64,000 nucleotides of DNA from Paenarthrobacter sp. AR 02 (GCF_021538675.1 NZ_JAJUKH010000007.1:121568-185567); one strand, 5' to 3'; shown: positions 47,112 through 56,907, counted from the first letter of the stretch. Notes: generated from the sequence alone by a model not told the origin. A program made the numbers and translations.

Positions 47112-47335
47112 ATCCTGTGATAGCTGGTTGACTGTCAGGATGCGAGGACGGCTCCTGTGACGCTTGTCAGCGACACGGGTACCGCGGTACCACCTCACTT
47201 ACCGGGACACAGAGTCCCGGCCTCTCATTACTGCTGTGACGGGCTTACCCGTCCGGTTCTACTGGGCACTGGCCGCCACGTGGACGGTCTGTGCTGTTCT
47301 TCCGGAAGCTCACCGGTGATGGCCGGGTCAAAGCT
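47112..47335 (-). promoter_or_regulatory. ileS T-box leader, actinobacterial short-stem-I type
   Basis: On the minus strand, AGTGAGGTGGTACCGCGGTACC (shown here only as the TGGTACCGCG core near 47184-47193) is the conserved T-box. Upstream, an ATC specifier codon (Ile) sits in a small loop, CCGGCCATCACCGG, near 47310-47324. The 3' part includes CAGGAT just before the ileS start, so control is probably translational: uncharged tRNA-Ile exposes the ribosome-binding site. A GC-rich hairpin (CCGGGACTCTGTGTCCCGG) stands between the two parts. Confidence 0.9.
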
Positions 47336-47431
47336 TGTCCTCCAAGTCTAGCGGCAGCGGGGCTCCTTGCTCTACTCGGCAGTTCTTCCCTGATAGGCGG
47401 CCGCGCGCCGCGCGTGAATAGACTCGGATCC

Positions 47432-48469
47432 ATGACGCATCCAGCTGCTGCCGTTCCGGAAACCCGCCCCGCTCGACGGCGACGGCCGTCCATTGTGTGG
47501 TCGGCGCTGGCCTTGCTCCTTATGCTCCCGGTAGCGGGGCTGTCCATCTTCCGTGCTGTTCCCGCTGAGTGGCCTCTGCCGGTGGTCCAGCTGCTGTCGT
47601 TCACCCCGTGGATGGTGCTGCCTACGGTGCTGGCATTGCTCCTCGCGGTACTGGGGCGGCGTGCCTGGGTGATGGGCACCAGCACGGTCCTGCTTGCCGC
47701 GCAGTTGTTCTGGCTTTTCCCCTTTGACGCAGGGAAGGCGGAGCCGTTGTCCGCGGGGACTCCTACTGCCGCAGTCAAGGTTATGAGCCTGAACTCCGAG
47801 TATGGCGGGGCGGATGCAGCCACGATCGTGGGTTTGGTCCGCGACAACGGCGTCCAGCTGCTGGTGATGCAGGAGTTCACGCAAGGACTGGAGGATCGCC
47901 TGCGGTCCGAGGGCCTGGAGACGTTACTGCCCCAACACCTCAACAAACCCAATGACGACGCCTCGGGCGGCGCGGTGTACTCGGTGTTTCCTTTGGAAAC
48001 CGAGGGGCAACTGCCGGACACCCCGTTCACCATGGACGTAACCCGTGTCCTCGCGGCCGACCCGGCTGCTGGTTCCAAGGCCACGTTGCACCTCACCAAT
48101 GTCCACACTCTTCCGCCTGTGGATGTCCGGATAGCCCAATGGCGGAGCGACCTTGGGAAGATCGCACGCCAGGCCGCCCGACCCGGCAACCAGCTGCTCA
48201 TGGGCGACTACAACTCCACCTATGACCATTCGGAGTTCCGGGCCGTGCTGGACTCCGGACCGGACGGGCGCAAACTTGTCGATGCAGGGACAGCCGCCGG
48301 TGCCCGGTTCTCCCCCACGTGGCCGATGGAAGGTCCGCCGCTGCCGGGGATCGTCATTGACCATATGGTGACAACGCCCCGGATCAGCAGCAGCAACTAC
48401 TCGGTCCGCCAGGTTCCCGGCAGTGACCACGCAGCCATCATGGCCACGCTCAGCATCCCCGCTGGCTAG
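47432..48469 (+). CDS. Membrane-anchored endonuclease/exonuclease/phosphatase-family protein
   Basis: The 345-residue protein has three hydrophobic N-terminal segments (SIVWSALALLLMLPVAGLSI, MVLPTVLALLLAVLG, VMGTSTVLLAAQLFWLF) and then an extracytoplasmic EEP domain. Active-site parts are VMSLNSEYGG, LLVMQEF, LLMGDYNST, VIDHMV and GSDHAAIMA, containing the expected Asn, Glu, Asp-Asn and Asp-His. EEP enzymes cut phosphodiesters in DNA, lipids or nucleotides, and the substrate here is unknown. No ribosome-binding site precedes ATG 47432; TAGACT ends 7 bases upstream. Confidence 0.9.
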   Translation: MTHPAAAVPETRPARRRRPSIVWSALALLLMLPVAGLSIFRAVPAEWPLPVVQLLSFTPWMVLPTVLALLLAVLGRRAWVMGTSTVLLAAQLFWLFPFDAGKAEPLSAGTPTAAVKVMSLNSEYGGADAATIVGLVRDNGVQLLVMQEFTQGLEDRLRSEGLETLLPQHLNKPNDDASGGAVYSVFPLETEGQLPDTPFTMDVTRVLAADPAAGSKATLHLTNVHTLPPVDVRIAQWRSDLGKIARQAARPGNQLLMGDYNSTYDHSEFRAVLDSGPDGRKLVDAGTAAGARFSPTWPMEGPPLPGIVIDHMVTTPRISSSNYSVRQVPGSDHAAIMATLSIPAG

Positions 48470-49245
48470 GCCTGCTTGCGGACGAGTTTGTGGTTGGCGG
48501 CCTGGGCTACCGGGCGGACCACGATCTGGTCGAGGTTGATGTGGTGCGGCAAGGAGACGGCGTACTTTACGACGTCGGCCACGTCCGCAGCGGTCAGGGG
48601 CTTCTCGACGCCCTCGTACACCTTGGCAGCGGCGTCCTTGTCGCCCAAGCGGTTGAGGGCGAATTCCTCCGTGAGCACAAGACCGGGAGCGACCTCTATG
48701 ACCCGGACGTTGTTGCCAACCTCTTCCAGGCGCAGGGCATTGGTCATGGCGTGCTGGGCGAACTTGGCCGCGTTGTAGCCGGCACCGCCTTCGTAGGCGG
48801 ACAGCCCGGCCGTCGAGGTCAGGTTGAGGACAGTTCCTTCGCCGTTGTCGCGCAGCATCGGCAGGAACGCCCGCGTGATTTTCATGGTGCCCAGGACGTT
48901 TACCTGGTACATCCAGTCCCAGTCCTCGGTGTCGGCGTTCGCGATGATGTCCGCGCCACGGGCACCGCCGGCGATATTGATGAGGGTGTCCGCACCTCCG
49001 GCTTCGGTGACGGCCGCGAGCAAGGCCGCAACGTCGTCGTCGACCGTGATGTCAGCCGGGAACGGCACGGCGCCGGTTTCGGCACCCAGGGCGCCAAGGC
49101 GGTCAGCCCTGCGTGCCACCGCGAAGACCTTCCAACCGGCGGACGCCAAAGCCCTCACGGTGGCCTCGCCAATGCCGGTGCTCGCCCCCGTAACGACGGC
49201 GGTTTTGTTCTGTACTGCGGGGATCTGGTGTGCTGCCAAAGTCAT
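48466..49245 (-). CDS. Short-chain dehydrogenase/reductase
   Basis: The 259-residue classical SDR has the cofactor motif TGASTGIG (residues 19-26), NIAGGA near 90-95, and the catalytic Ser144, Tyr157 and Lys161 (STAGLSAYEGGAGYNAAK). An Arg pair after strand 2 (ARRADRL) favours NADP(H). Its substrate is unknown. Its stop codon overlaps that of the converging EEP gene within CTAG at 48466-48469. It is divergent to valS. Confidence 0.95.
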   Translation of the reverse strand: MTLAAHQIPAVQNKTAVVTGASTGIGEATVRALASAGWKVFAVARRADRLGALGAETGAVPFPADITVDDDVAALLAAVTEAGGADTLINIAGGARGADIIANADTEDWDWMYQVNVLGTMKITRAFLPMLRDNGEGTVLNLTSTAGLSAYEGGAGYNAAKFAQHAMTNALRLEEVGNNVRVIEVAPGLVLTEEFALNRLGDKDAAAKVYEGVEKPLTAADVADVVKYAVSLPHHINLDQIVVRPVAQAANHKLVRKQA

Positions 49246-49325
49246 GGCACCACCCTATCGGGAGTGCGGGGCCACCGGACGGCGGGCTGTAACGTGCGTC
49301 TATCCAGCCATGAAACAATTGGTCC

Positions 49326-51947
49326 ATGGCTGAATCAACGCAGGGTACAGACACGCCCGCCACCGCCCCCATCAACGTTCCCGACAAGCCGGCCCTTGAA
49401 GGCCTCGAGGCTGCCCTGACGCAGCGCTGGCTGAGCGAGGGAACCTACAAGTTCAACCCGGACACCACCCGGGAGCAGGTCTACTCGATCGATACTCCCC
49501 CGCCGACGGCATCAGGCTCCCTCCACGTGGGCCACATGTTCTCCTTCACCCAGACCGACGTGCAGGCCCGCTACATGCGCATGACCGGCAAGAACGTGTT
49601 CTACCCCATGGGCTGGGACGACAACGGGCTGCCCACTGAGCGCCGTGTCCAGAACTACTACGGTGTGCGCTGCGATCCCGCCGTTCCCTACAAGGCCGAC
49701 TACACGCCCCCGGCCCAGCCGGCCAAGAACCAGCGCGATTTCGACGTCGTTTCGCGCCAGAACTTCATCGAACTGTGCGAGGAACTCGCCGTTGAGGACG
49801 AGAAAGTCTTCGAGAACCTGTTCCAGACCCTGGGCCTGTCCGTGGACTGGGACCTGACATACCGCACCATCGACGACACCTCCCGCGCCGTGTCGCAGCG
49901 CGCCTTCCTCGCGAACCTGTCAGCCGGAGACGCCTACATGGCCGAGGCACCGACACTGTGGGACGTTACCTTCCGTACCGCCGTGGCACAGGCGGAGCTT
50001 GAGGACCGCGAAGTTGCCGGCGCCTACTACCGCTACCCGTTCTTCACCGAGGACGGCGAAAAGATCTTCATCGAGACCACCCGCCCGGAACTGCTTGCAG
50101 CCTGCGCGGCGTTGGTGGCAAACCCCGACGACGAGCGGTACCAGCCGCTGTTCGGCAAGACAGTAAAGTCTCCCCTCTTCGACGTGGAACTTGAGGTCAA
50201 GGCCCACCCGCTCGCCAAGGCGGACAAGGGTTCCGGCATCGCTATGGTGTGTACGTTCGGTGACCTGACCGACGTCACCTGGTGGCGTGAACTCCAGCTC
50301 CCCACGCGAGCCATCATGGGCCGCGACGGCAGGATCATCGCCGACACCCCGGAGTGGATCAATACCGAAGCCGGCAAGGAAGCCTACGCAGCCATCGCCG
50401 GCAAGACCGCTTTCTCCGCCAAGGAAGCCGTGGTGGAACTGCTCAAGGCCGCCGATCTGCTCGATGGCGAACCCAAGAAGATCACCCACCCTGTGAACTT
50501 CTTCGAGAAGGGCGACAAGCCCCTCGAAGTGGTGACGTCCCGTCAGTGGTACATCCGCAACGGTGGCCGCGACGAGGAACGCCGGGAACGGCTGATCGGC
50601 CGTGGCCAGGAGATCACCTTCCACCCGGCCTTCATGCGCTCCCGCTACGAAAACTGGATCGCCGGCCTGAACGGCGACTGGCTCGTATCGCGCCAGCGCT
50701 TCTTCGGTGTGCCCATCCCCGTCTGGTACCCGCTGGACGCCCAAGGCAACCCGGACTACGACAACCCCATCCTGCCCTCTGACGACATGCTGCCGGTGGA
50801 CCCCGCCGCCGACGCCGCTCCCGGCTTCGAGGAATCGCAGCGCGACCAGGCCAACGGCTTTACGGGTGACGCCGATGTCCTGGACACTTGGGCCACATCT
50901 TCCCTCACCCCGCAGATCGTGGGCGGTTGGAGCCGCGACGAGGAGCTGTTCTCCAAGGTCTACCCGTTCGACCTCCGTCCCCAGGGCCACGACATCATCC
51001 GCACTTGGCTGTTCTCCTCGGTCGTCCGTGCGGATGCCTTGCAGAAGAGCGCCCCCTGGAAGCATGCGGCCATTTCCGGCTGGATCCTGGACCCGGACCG
51101 TAAGAAGATGTCCAAGTCCAAGGGCAATGTTGTGGTGCCCACGGATGTGCTCAACGAGTACGGCTCTGACGCTGTCCGTTATTGGGCTGCATCAGCCAAG
51201 CTTGGCGCCGACACCGCGTACGAGATCGCGCAGATGAAGATCGGCCGCCGCCTGGCCATCAAGTTGCTCAACGCCTCGAAGTTCGTGCTGAACCTCGGTG
51301 CCACGGAGAACTCGGTTGTCACCACCGACCTTTCGGTTCTGACCAACCCGCTGGACCGCGCGCTGCTCGCCCAGCTCTCGGACGTCGTCGCGCAGTCAAC
51401 CAAGGCGTTCGAGAATTACGACTACGCCCGTGCGCTTCAGATCACGGAATCGTTCTTCTGGCAGTTCACCGACGATTACGTGGAGCTCATCAAGGACCGA
51501 GCCTACGGTGCGGCCGGCGAAGCAGAACAGGCCTCCGTGCTTGCAGCGTTGGCAACCACGCTGGATGCACTCCTGCGCTTGTTCGCGCCGTTCCTGCCCT
51601 TCGCTACCGAAGAGGTATGGGGTTGGTGGCGCACCGGTTCGGTCCACCGTGCGGCATGGCCCGCCGCCGTGGAAATCACCGACGGCGACACCACCATGCT
51701 CAGCACCGTGGGCGTTGCCCTCAGCGGTATCCGGAAAGCAAAGTCCGAAGCCAAGGTCAAGCAGCGCACCGAGGTACTCTCAGCAGCCATCACCGCTCCT
51801 GAGGTACTCGTAGCCCAGTTGAAGGCTGGCCTCGGTGACCTGAAGGCAGCTGCCAACGCCAAGGAGATCACGCTCCAGTCCGGCGAAGGCGACTTGGCCG
51901 TCAGCGATGTTGTCCTGGCACCTGCGGAGGACGTCCCGGCGTCCTAG
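49326..51947 (+). CDS. valS: Valyl-tRNA synthetase
   Basis: The 873-residue class I enzyme has HIGH motif as HVGH in PPPTASGSLHVGHMFSFTQT and KMSKS in DRKKMSKSKGNVVVP, with the CP1 editing domain between and an anticodon-binding domain at the C-terminus. A C-terminal coiled arm is short. It attaches valine to tRNA-Val and edits threonine. No T-box is visible upstream (the 80-base gap is too short). Confidence 0.98.
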   Translation: MAESTQGTDTPATAPINVPDKPALEGLEAALTQRWLSEGTYKFNPDTTREQVYSIDTPPPTASGSLHVGHMFSFTQTDVQARYMRMTGKNVFYPMGWDDNGLPTERRVQNYYGVRCDPAVPYKADYTPPAQPAKNQRDFDVVSRQNFIELCEELAVEDEKVFENLFQTLGLSVDWDLTYRTIDDTSRAVSQRAFLANLSAGDAYMAEAPTLWDVTFRTAVAQAELEDREVAGAYYRYPFFTEDGEKIFIETTRPELLAACAALVANPDDERYQPLFGKTVKSPLFDVELEVKAHPLAKADKGSGIAMVCTFGDLTDVTWWRELQLPTRAIMGRDGRIIADTPEWINTEAGKEAYAAIAGKTAFSAKEAVVELLKAADLLDGEPKKITHPVNFFEKGDKPLEVVTSRQWYIRNGGRDEERRERLIGRGQEITFHPAFMRSRYENWIAGLNGDWLVSRQRFFGVPIPVWYPLDAQGNPDYDNPILPSDDMLPVDPAADAAPGFEESQRDQANGFTGDADVLDTWATSSLTPQIVGGWSRDEELFSKVYPFDLRPQGHDIIRTWLFSSVVRADALQKSAPWKHAAISGWILDPDRKKMSKSKGNVVVPTDVLNEYGSDAVRYWAASAKLGADTAYEIAQMKIGRRLAIKLLNASKFVLNLGATENSVVTTDLSVLTNPLDRALLAQLSDVVAQSTKAFENYDYARALQITESFFWQFTDDYVELIKDRAYGAAGEAEQASVLAALATTLDALLRLFAPFLPFATEEVWGWWRTGSVHRAAWPAAVEITDGDTTMLSTVGVALSGIRKAKSEAKVKQRTEVLSAAITAPEVLVAQLKAGLGDLKAAANAKEITLQSGEGDLAVSDVVLAPAEDVPAS

Positions 51948-51989
51948 CAGGGCCCAGCGTCCTGGATTGTGCCCTTTTTGGGCAAAGGG

Positions 51990-52025
51990 GAAGCCCCATC
52001 AGCGTTTTGCCGTTGGTGGGGCTTC
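51990..52025 (+). terminator. Possible terminator of valS
   Basis: GAAGCCCCA (51990-51998) pairs with TGGGGCTTC (52017-52025) around an 18-base loop, 43 bases after the valS stop. It is weak because no T-run follows directly. Confidence 0.5.
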
Positions 52026-52226
52026 GACTTTCGGCTGCTTGGTGACGTCTTGGCAGTCTGGCGGAATCCTTGGAATTTCAGGTCTTCCTACTTCGTCACT
52101 GGTAGCTTGCTTCCAACTTCGCCAAAGGCTGCGTTGGTTGCATATCACTGAATCTTTGGTTTCCGTGTCCCTCTTCTTTCGAAGTGGGTAAGAACCATTG
52201 TTGTCCCGCCGCGTCCCATGCACAAG

Positions 52227-52271
52227 GCCTTCGGAGGAACTACAGGACTGTAGTTCGTCGAAGGCTTTTTT
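52227..52271 (+). terminator. Strong rho-independent terminator before the Fpg gene
   Basis: Outer stem GCCTTCG/CGAAGGC and inner stem GAACTACAG/CTGTAGTTC are followed directly by six T. It could end the valS transcript or a separate small transcript about 200-250 bases long. Confidence 0.88.
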
Positions 52272-52318
52272 GGCTCTCTTTCCTGCGGGTTCGGCCTCCC
52301 GTATGGCAGAGTATGACC

Positions 52319-53194
52319 ATGCCGGAACTCCCCGAAGTGCACGGGCTGTGCATGTACTTGGACACCCAACTCCATGGCGCCGTGTTAACCGAAGTCCGCA
52401 TCAACTCATTCTCGGCACTGAAGACTGCCGACCCACCGTACAGTGCACTTGAAGGCCGGACAGTTCAAGGAGTCCGCCGAATCGGGAAGTTCGTGTGCGT
52501 CGATGTTGATGGCCTGTACTTCGTGTTCCACTTGGCGAAGGCCGGCTGGGTGCGTTACACAGAGCATCCCTCATCTGCCGGACTGCGCATGGGGAAAAGC
52601 AACATCGCAGCGCGGCTGCTCCTTCACAGGCCTTCCGACGATGCCCACATCGGCATCGACCTGACCGAAGCCGGAACCAAGAAGAGCCTGGCAATATACG
52701 TGGTCAAGGATCCCCATGACGTACCCGGTATCGCCACCTTGGGTCCCGAACCGCTCAGTCCGGATTTCGACGTCGACTCTTTTGCCGCCATCCTCGCATC
52801 CAGTTCGCAACAGATCAAAGGGTTGCTCCGCAGCCAGGGCGTGATTGCCGGAATCGGGAACGCCTACAGCGACGAAATACTCCACGCGGCCAGGATCTCT
52901 CCTTTCGCAAGCGCGAAGTCGCTGGACAAGGAGACCGTGGCCCGCCTCTACGCGTCCATGCAGGAAGTCCTGGTGGGTGCTGTCAATGCCGCGGCAGGCA
53001 AGCCATCCAGTGAACTCAAAGACACCAAGCGGAGCAATTTCCGCGTGCACGCCAGGACAGGACAAGCTTGCCCGGTGTGTGGGGATACAGTCAGGGAGGT
53101 GTCCTTCGCGGACACCTCCCTGCAGTATTGCGCTACGTGCCAGACCAACGGCAAGATCCTGGCCGACCGTAGGACATCACGGTTCCTGAAGTAG
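52319..53194 (+). CDS. Formamidopyrimidine-DNA glycosylase (Fpg/Nei family)
   Basis: The 291-residue protein starts MPELPEVHGL, in which Pro2 is the Schiff-base nucleophile and Glu3 the general acid. A helix-two-turn-helix lies around QQIKGLLRSQGVIAGIGNAY, with the conserved Lys, and a C-terminal zinc finger has CPVC and CATC followed by KILADRRTSRFL. Because Pro2 must be N-terminal, I use ATG 52319 rather than 52313. It removes oxidised bases such as 8-oxoG or cuts at abasic sites. A second relative is at 58713. Confidence 0.92.
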   Translation: MPELPEVHGLCMYLDTQLHGAVLTEVRINSFSALKTADPPYSALEGRTVQGVRRIGKFVCVDVDGLYFVFHLAKAGWVRYTEHPSSAGLRMGKSNIAARLLLHRPSDDAHIGIDLTEAGTKKSLAIYVVKDPHDVPGIATLGPEPLSPDFDVDSFAAILASSSQQIKGLLRSQGVIAGIGNAYSDEILHAARISPFASAKSLDKETVARLYASMQEVLVGAVNAAAGKPSSELKDTKRSNFRVHARTGQACPVCGDTVREVSFADTSLQYCATCQTNGKILADRRTSRFLK

Positions 53195-53209
53195 CTGGAT
53201 TATTTCCGA

Positions 53210-53824
53210 CTAGCTGAATTCGGGGCTTTCCGAGCGGCTGCGCTTCAGCTCGAAGAAGTGTGGGTAGTCAGCCAAAGTGACCGTGGCGTCCCACAGCTTA
53301 CCGGCCACTTCGCCGCGCGGAATCCGGGTCAGGACCGGGCCGAAGAATGCTGTTCCGTTGAACGCAACCACCGGGGTACCCACGTCCTGGCCGACCAAGG
53401 AAATACCGGCCTCGTGGCTTTCGCGCAGCTTGGCGTCGTACTCGTCCGAGCCTGCGAAGCGTGCCAGCTCGGCAGGAAGGCCTACCTCGGCCAACGCCTT
53501 CTGGATGACGGAGGCGCGGTCCTTGTTGCCTTCATGATGGATCTGCTCCCCCATGGCGTCGTAGAGGGGCTTGACGTAGCTGTCGCCGTGCAGTTCCTGG
53601 GCGGCAATGATGACACGGACAGGTCCCCAGCTGTCATCCATCATGGCGCGGTACTCGTCGGGCAGGTCACGGCCTTCGTTGAGCACCGAAAGGCTCATGA
53701 CGTGCCATTCGGTCTCGATTCCACGAACCTGCTCCACTTCCCCGATCCAACGTGACGTGATCCACGCGAACGGGCACACGGGGTCGAACCAGAAATCAGC
53801 TTTGTTGGCAGTCTGTTCGGGCAC
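53210..53824 (-). CDS. DsbA-family protein, Rv2466c-like (mycothiol-linked) with single Cys
   Basis: The 204-residue thioredoxin-like protein resembles Mycobacterium Rv2466c, a mycoredoxin-dependent DsbA-fold enzyme that reduces nitro drugs. The start FWFDPVCPFAWITSRWI, the central helical part (RDLPDEYRAMMDDSWGPVRV) and GTPVVAFNGTAFFGPV with cis-Pro agree. The motif is Cys17-P-F-A rather than CxxC, and the protein has no other Cys, so it would need an external thiol such as mycothiol. It is tail-to-tail with the Fpg gene. Confidence 0.85.
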   Translation of the reverse strand: MPEQTANKADFWFDPVCPFAWITSRWIGEVEQVRGIETEWHVMSLSVLNEGRDLPDEYRAMMDDSWGPVRVIIAAQELHGDSYVKPLYDAMGEQIHHEGNKDRASVIQKALAEVGLPAELARFAGSDEYDAKLRESHEAGISLVGQDVGTPVVAFNGTAFFGPVLTRIPRGEVAGKLWDATVTLADYPHFFELKRSRSESPEFS

Positions 53825-53904
53825 AGGGAACTCCTTGGAATAAGTGGGAGGGTGTTTGGCTGGCGACTCCGGCGGAGCCGCGCCTTACTTTCACCAACGG
53901 GCGC

Positions 53905-55194
53905 CTAGGCCGACTTATTCCTGCGCTTGGCGACGACATCGTGGGCAATCATGGTGGGCTGCGCCTTTTTGAGCACGACGTCCGAGGTGATCACCACTGT
54001 GGCGATGTCGTCCCTGCTGGGAAGGTCAAACATCACTGGCAGCAGGACTTCTTCCATGATCGCCCGGAGGCCCCGGGCACCCGTGCCGCGCTCCAGCGCC
54101 TGGTCGGCAATGGCGTTGAGGGCGTCGTCGTCGAATTGCAGGTCCACGCCGTCAAGCTGGAACATCTTCTGGTATTGCTTCACCAGGGCGTTCTTCGGCG
54201 TGGACAGGATCTGGATCAAGGCGGGGCGATCAAGATTGGAAACGGTGGTGATGACCGGGAGTCGACCAATGAATTCGGGAATCAACCCGAACTTGAGCAG
54301 ATCCTCGGGCATGACTTCGCCATATGTGTCGACGTTGTCCCTGGCCTCGTTCAGCGGAGCTCCGAAGCCGATGCCCTTGCGCCCGGACCGGGAACCAATG
54401 ATGTCTTCCAATCCAGCAAACGCACCGGCCACGATGAAGAGCACATTGGTGGTGTCGATCTGGATGAATTCCTGGTGGGGGTGCTTCCGGCCGCCCTGCG
54501 GTGGAACCGAGGCCACGGTGCCCTCGAGGATCTTCAGGAGTGCCTGCTGGACGCCTTCTCCGGAAACATCCCTGGTGATCGAAGGGTTTTCGCTCTTCCG
54601 GGAAATCTTGTCGATTTCGTCGATGTAGATGATGCCCTGTTCGGCCTTCTTGACGTCATAGTCGGCAGCCTGGATGAGTTTCAGCAGGATGTTTTCAACG
54701 TCCTCGCCAACGTAACCCGCCTCTGTCAGTGCCGTGGCATCGGCAACAGCAAACGGGACGTTCAGCCGTCGCGCCAACGTTTGGGCCAAATAGGTCTTTC
54801 CGCAACCAGTGGGGCCAATCAGTAGGATGTTGGACTTGGCAATTTCCACGTCTTCGTGGTGCGAGCCCTCGCCCAGGCTGCCGGTCTTGGGTGCATGCCC
54901 TGCCTGGATGCGCTTGTAGTGGTTGTACACGGCAACGGCCAGGGACCTTTTCGCCGGTTCCTGGCCAATGACGTATTCCTGCAGGAAGTCGAAGATCTCG
55001 CGGGGCTTGGGCAGTTCGAAGCTACCGAGATCGGAAACCTCTGCAAGCTCCTCTTCGATGATTTCGTTGCAGAGCTCGATGCACTCGTCACAGATGTACA
55101 CACCGGGCCCGGCAATCAGCTTCCGCACCTGCTTTTGGCTCTTTCCGCAGAAAGAACACTTCAGCAGATCCGTGCTCTCGCCAATCCGAGCCAT
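53905..55194 (-). CDS. clpX: ATP-dependent protease ATPase subunit ClpX
   Basis: ClpX unfolds substrates and feeds ClpP. The 429-residue protein has an N-terminal zinc-binding domain ([25 protein letters not shown]), Walker [17 protein letters not shown], Walker [12 protein letters not shown], and the ClpP-contact loop region near [18 protein letters not shown] 55194 begins [17 protein letters not shown]; 21 extra residues upstream are not typical. It follows clpP1-clpP2 on the same strand, behind a hairpin. Confidence 0.98.
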   Translation of the reverse strand: MARIGESTDLLKCSFCGKSQKQVRKLIAGPGVYICDECIELCNEIIEEELAEVSDLGSFELPKPREIFDFLQEYVIGQEPAKRSLAVAVYNHYKRIQAGHAPKTGSLGEGSHHEDVEIAKSNILLIGPTGCGKTYLAQTLARRLNVPFAVADATALTEAGYVGEDVENILLKLIQAADYDVKKAEQGIIYIDEIDKISRKSENPSITRDVSGEGVQQALLKILEGTVASVPPQGGRKHPHQEFIQIDTTNVLFIVAGAFAGLEDIIGSRSGRKGIGFGAPLNEARDNVDTYGEVMPEDLLKFGLIPEFIGRLPVITTVSNLDRPALIQILSTPKNALVKQYQKMFQLDGVDLQFDDDALNAIADQALERGTGARGLRAIMEEVLLPVMFDLPSRDDIATVVITSDVVLKKAQPTMIAHDVVAKRRNKSA

Positions 55195-55323
55195 GTGGGA
55201 ATCCCTTCGTTGCATGCGGGTGATGCGGCGCCGCGCCGTACTCAAGTGTGCGGCCAAGCCGCGGTTGGCACCACCGTGACAAGATCCACTCTAGGTCACA
55301 ATGGGCTGCTTGGGTGGAAACAG

Positions 55324-55364
55324 AACGCCGGTGCGGTCCATATTTCGTGAACCGCACCGGCGTT
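55324..55364 (-). terminator. Hairpin after clpP2
   Basis: AACGCCGGTGCGGT (55324-55337) and ACCGCACCGGCGTT (55351-55364) form a 14-bp stem with a 13-base loop, starting 13 bases after the clpP2 stop. On the minus strand it is followed by CTGTTT, so it probably ends most clpP1-clpP2 transcripts, and clpX would need its own promoter. Confidence 0.75.
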
Positions 55365-55376
55365 CAATTCCGGTTA

Positions 55377-56036
55377 CTACCGGGCGATTGCCTGGGGCTT
55401 GATCTTCCGGGAGTCAAGGACCTGGTCGATCAGACCATAGCTCATGGCTTCAGCGGCCGTCAGGATCTTGTCACGCTCGATGTCGTTGTTTACCTGCTCC
55501 GAGGTGCGACCCGAGTGGTGGGCCAGCGTGTCCTCAAGCCACGTACGCATGCGCATGACCTCGGCAGCCTGGATTTCCAGGTCAGAGGCCTGGCCACCCT
55601 GGCCGCCGGACAGGGCCGGCTGGTGGATCAGTACACGCGCATTCGGCAGCGCCAGGCGCTTCCCGGGTGTACCGGCGGCGAGCAGGACCGCTGCGGCGCT
55701 GGCCGCCTGGCCGAGGCAGACCGTCTGGATCTCCGGGCGAATGTACTGCATGGTGTCGTAGATAGCCGTCATGGCGGTGAACGAGCCACCCGGCGAATTG
55801 ATGTAAAGGGTAATGTCGCGGTCCGGGTCCGTTGACTCCAGGACCAGCAGCTGGGCCATGATGTCATCGGCCGAGGCATCGTCAACCTGGACGCCGAGGA
55901 AGATGATGCGGTCCTCGAACAGCTTGGTGTACGGGTCCTGGCGCTTGAAGCCGTAAGGCGTGCGCTCTTCGAACTGGGGCAGGACGTAACGGCTGGACGG
56001 GAGATTACCGGCAGACCATCCGAAGTTGTAGTTCAT
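55377..56036 (-). CDS. clpP2: ATP-dependent Clp protease proteolytic subunit 2
   Basis: The 219-residue ClpP paralogue has the catalytic Ser in [15 protein letters not shown], His in [13 protein letters not shown], and the Asp near [35 protein letters not shown] lines the active-site groove. In actinobacteria ClpP1 and ClpP2 form a mixed tetradecamer. It lies 39 bases after clpP1 on the same strand. Confidence 0.97.
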   Translation of the reverse strand: MNYNFGWSAGNLPSSRYVLPQFEERTPYGFKRQDPYTKLFEDRIIFLGVQVDDASADDIMAQLLVLESTDPDRDITLYINSPGGSFTAMTAIYDTMQYIRPEIQTVCLGQAASAAAVLLAAGTPGKRLALPNARVLIHQPALSGGQGGQASDLEIQAAEVMRMRTWLEDTLAHHSGRTSEQVNNDIERDKILTAAEAMSYGLIDQVLDSRKIKPQAIAR

Positions 56037-56075
56037 GTTCTTTACTCCTGGGTTTCAGTGGTTCTTTAGTGCCGG

Positions 56076-56714
56076 TCAGTTGTCGGAGTTCGACTGGTTG
56101 GCCGTTCCGCCACCGCCGGCAACAGAGCCGGCGTGCGCCGAAATCTTGTCGAAGAATCCGTACTCCAGGGCCTCGGCAGCGGTGAACCACTTGTCGCGGT
56201 CGTTGTCCTTGAGGATGGTTTCGACTGTCTGGCCTGTCTGCTCCGCGGTCAGCTCAGCCATGACCTTCTTCATGTGCAGGATCAGCTCGGCCTGGATCTT
56301 GATGTCCGAGGCGGTGCCGCCGATGCCGCCCGAGGGCTGGTGCATCAGGATGCGGGCGTTGGGGGTTGCATAGCGCTTGCCCTTCGTTCCGGAGGACAGG
56401 AGGAACTGGCCCATGGAAGCAGCCAGGCCGGTGGCGACGGTGACGACGTCGTTCGGGATGAACTGCATGGTGTCGTAGATGGCCATGCCGGCTGTCACGG
56501 ACCCACCAGGGGAGTTGATGTACAGGTAGATGTCCTTCTCCGGGTCTTCGGCCGAGAGCAGGAGCAGCTGCGAGCAGATGGCGTTTGCGTTCTCGTCACG
56601 CACTTCAGAGCCGAGCCAAATGATGCGCTCTTTCAGCAGGCGGTTGTAGATGTAGTTGTCCTGGGCTGCGGGATCGACAGTTGCCATCCGGGGAGCCTCT
56701 GATTGCTGTGACAT
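56076..56714 (-). CDS. clpP1: ATP-dependent Clp protease proteolytic subunit 1
   Basis: The 212-residue ClpP has catalytic Ser in [15 protein letters not shown], His in [14 protein letters not shown] and Asp in [19 protein letters not shown]. The tail is Gly/Ser/Asn-rich ([14 protein letters not shown]). It pairs with clpP2 immediately downstream, with clpX next. In related bacteria this operon is induced by protein stress through ClgR; I cannot identify a ClgR site with confidence. Confidence 0.97.
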   Translation of the reverse strand: MSQQSEAPRMATVDPAAQDNYIYNRLLKERIIWLGSEVRDENANAICSQLLLLSAEDPEKDIYLYINSPGGSVTAGMAIYDTMQFIPNDVVTVATGLAASMGQFLLSSGTKGKRYATPNARILMHQPSGGIGGTASDIKIQAELILHMKKVMAELTAEQTGQTVETILKDNDRDKWFTAAEALEYGFFDKISAHAGSVAGGGGTANQSNSDN

Positions 56715-56863
56715 AAGTACTTACCTCTCGCTGGTGCCAGTGACCTCACTGAACTTCACTACTTGGACACTAACCGTTTTCGGGGGTGATTTGTTCGCCG
56801 GAATCGCGCTGTTCGCTGACGGCGCACGTTTGGGATCAGCGCCAGCGGGGGGCCTTAAAGCAA

Positions 56864-56895
56864 ACCGACCCCGGATCAGAAGATCCGGGGTCGGT
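56864..56895. terminator. Terminator downstream of tig
   Basis: ACCGACCCCGGATC and its complement form a perfect 14-bp stem with an AGAA loop, 12 bases after the tig stop (minus strand). The flanking T-run is only short. Confidence 0.85.
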
Positions 56896-56907
56896 AGGCG
56901 GTGTGTA

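Larger units (their letters stand above)
51948..52318. other. Gap between valS and the Fpg gene
   Basis: This 371-base stretch holds no ORF I can support. It contains two hairpins, listed separately, and possibly an unlisted small RNA between them (about 52030-52271), since a strong terminator sits far from the valS end. Confidence 0.4.

Noticed and set aside
51969..52151. A 60-codon reading between valS and the Fpg gene
   Set aside because: It has no ribosome-binding site, its composition is random (Trp/Phe/Arg mixtures), and it runs through the hairpin at 51990-52025.
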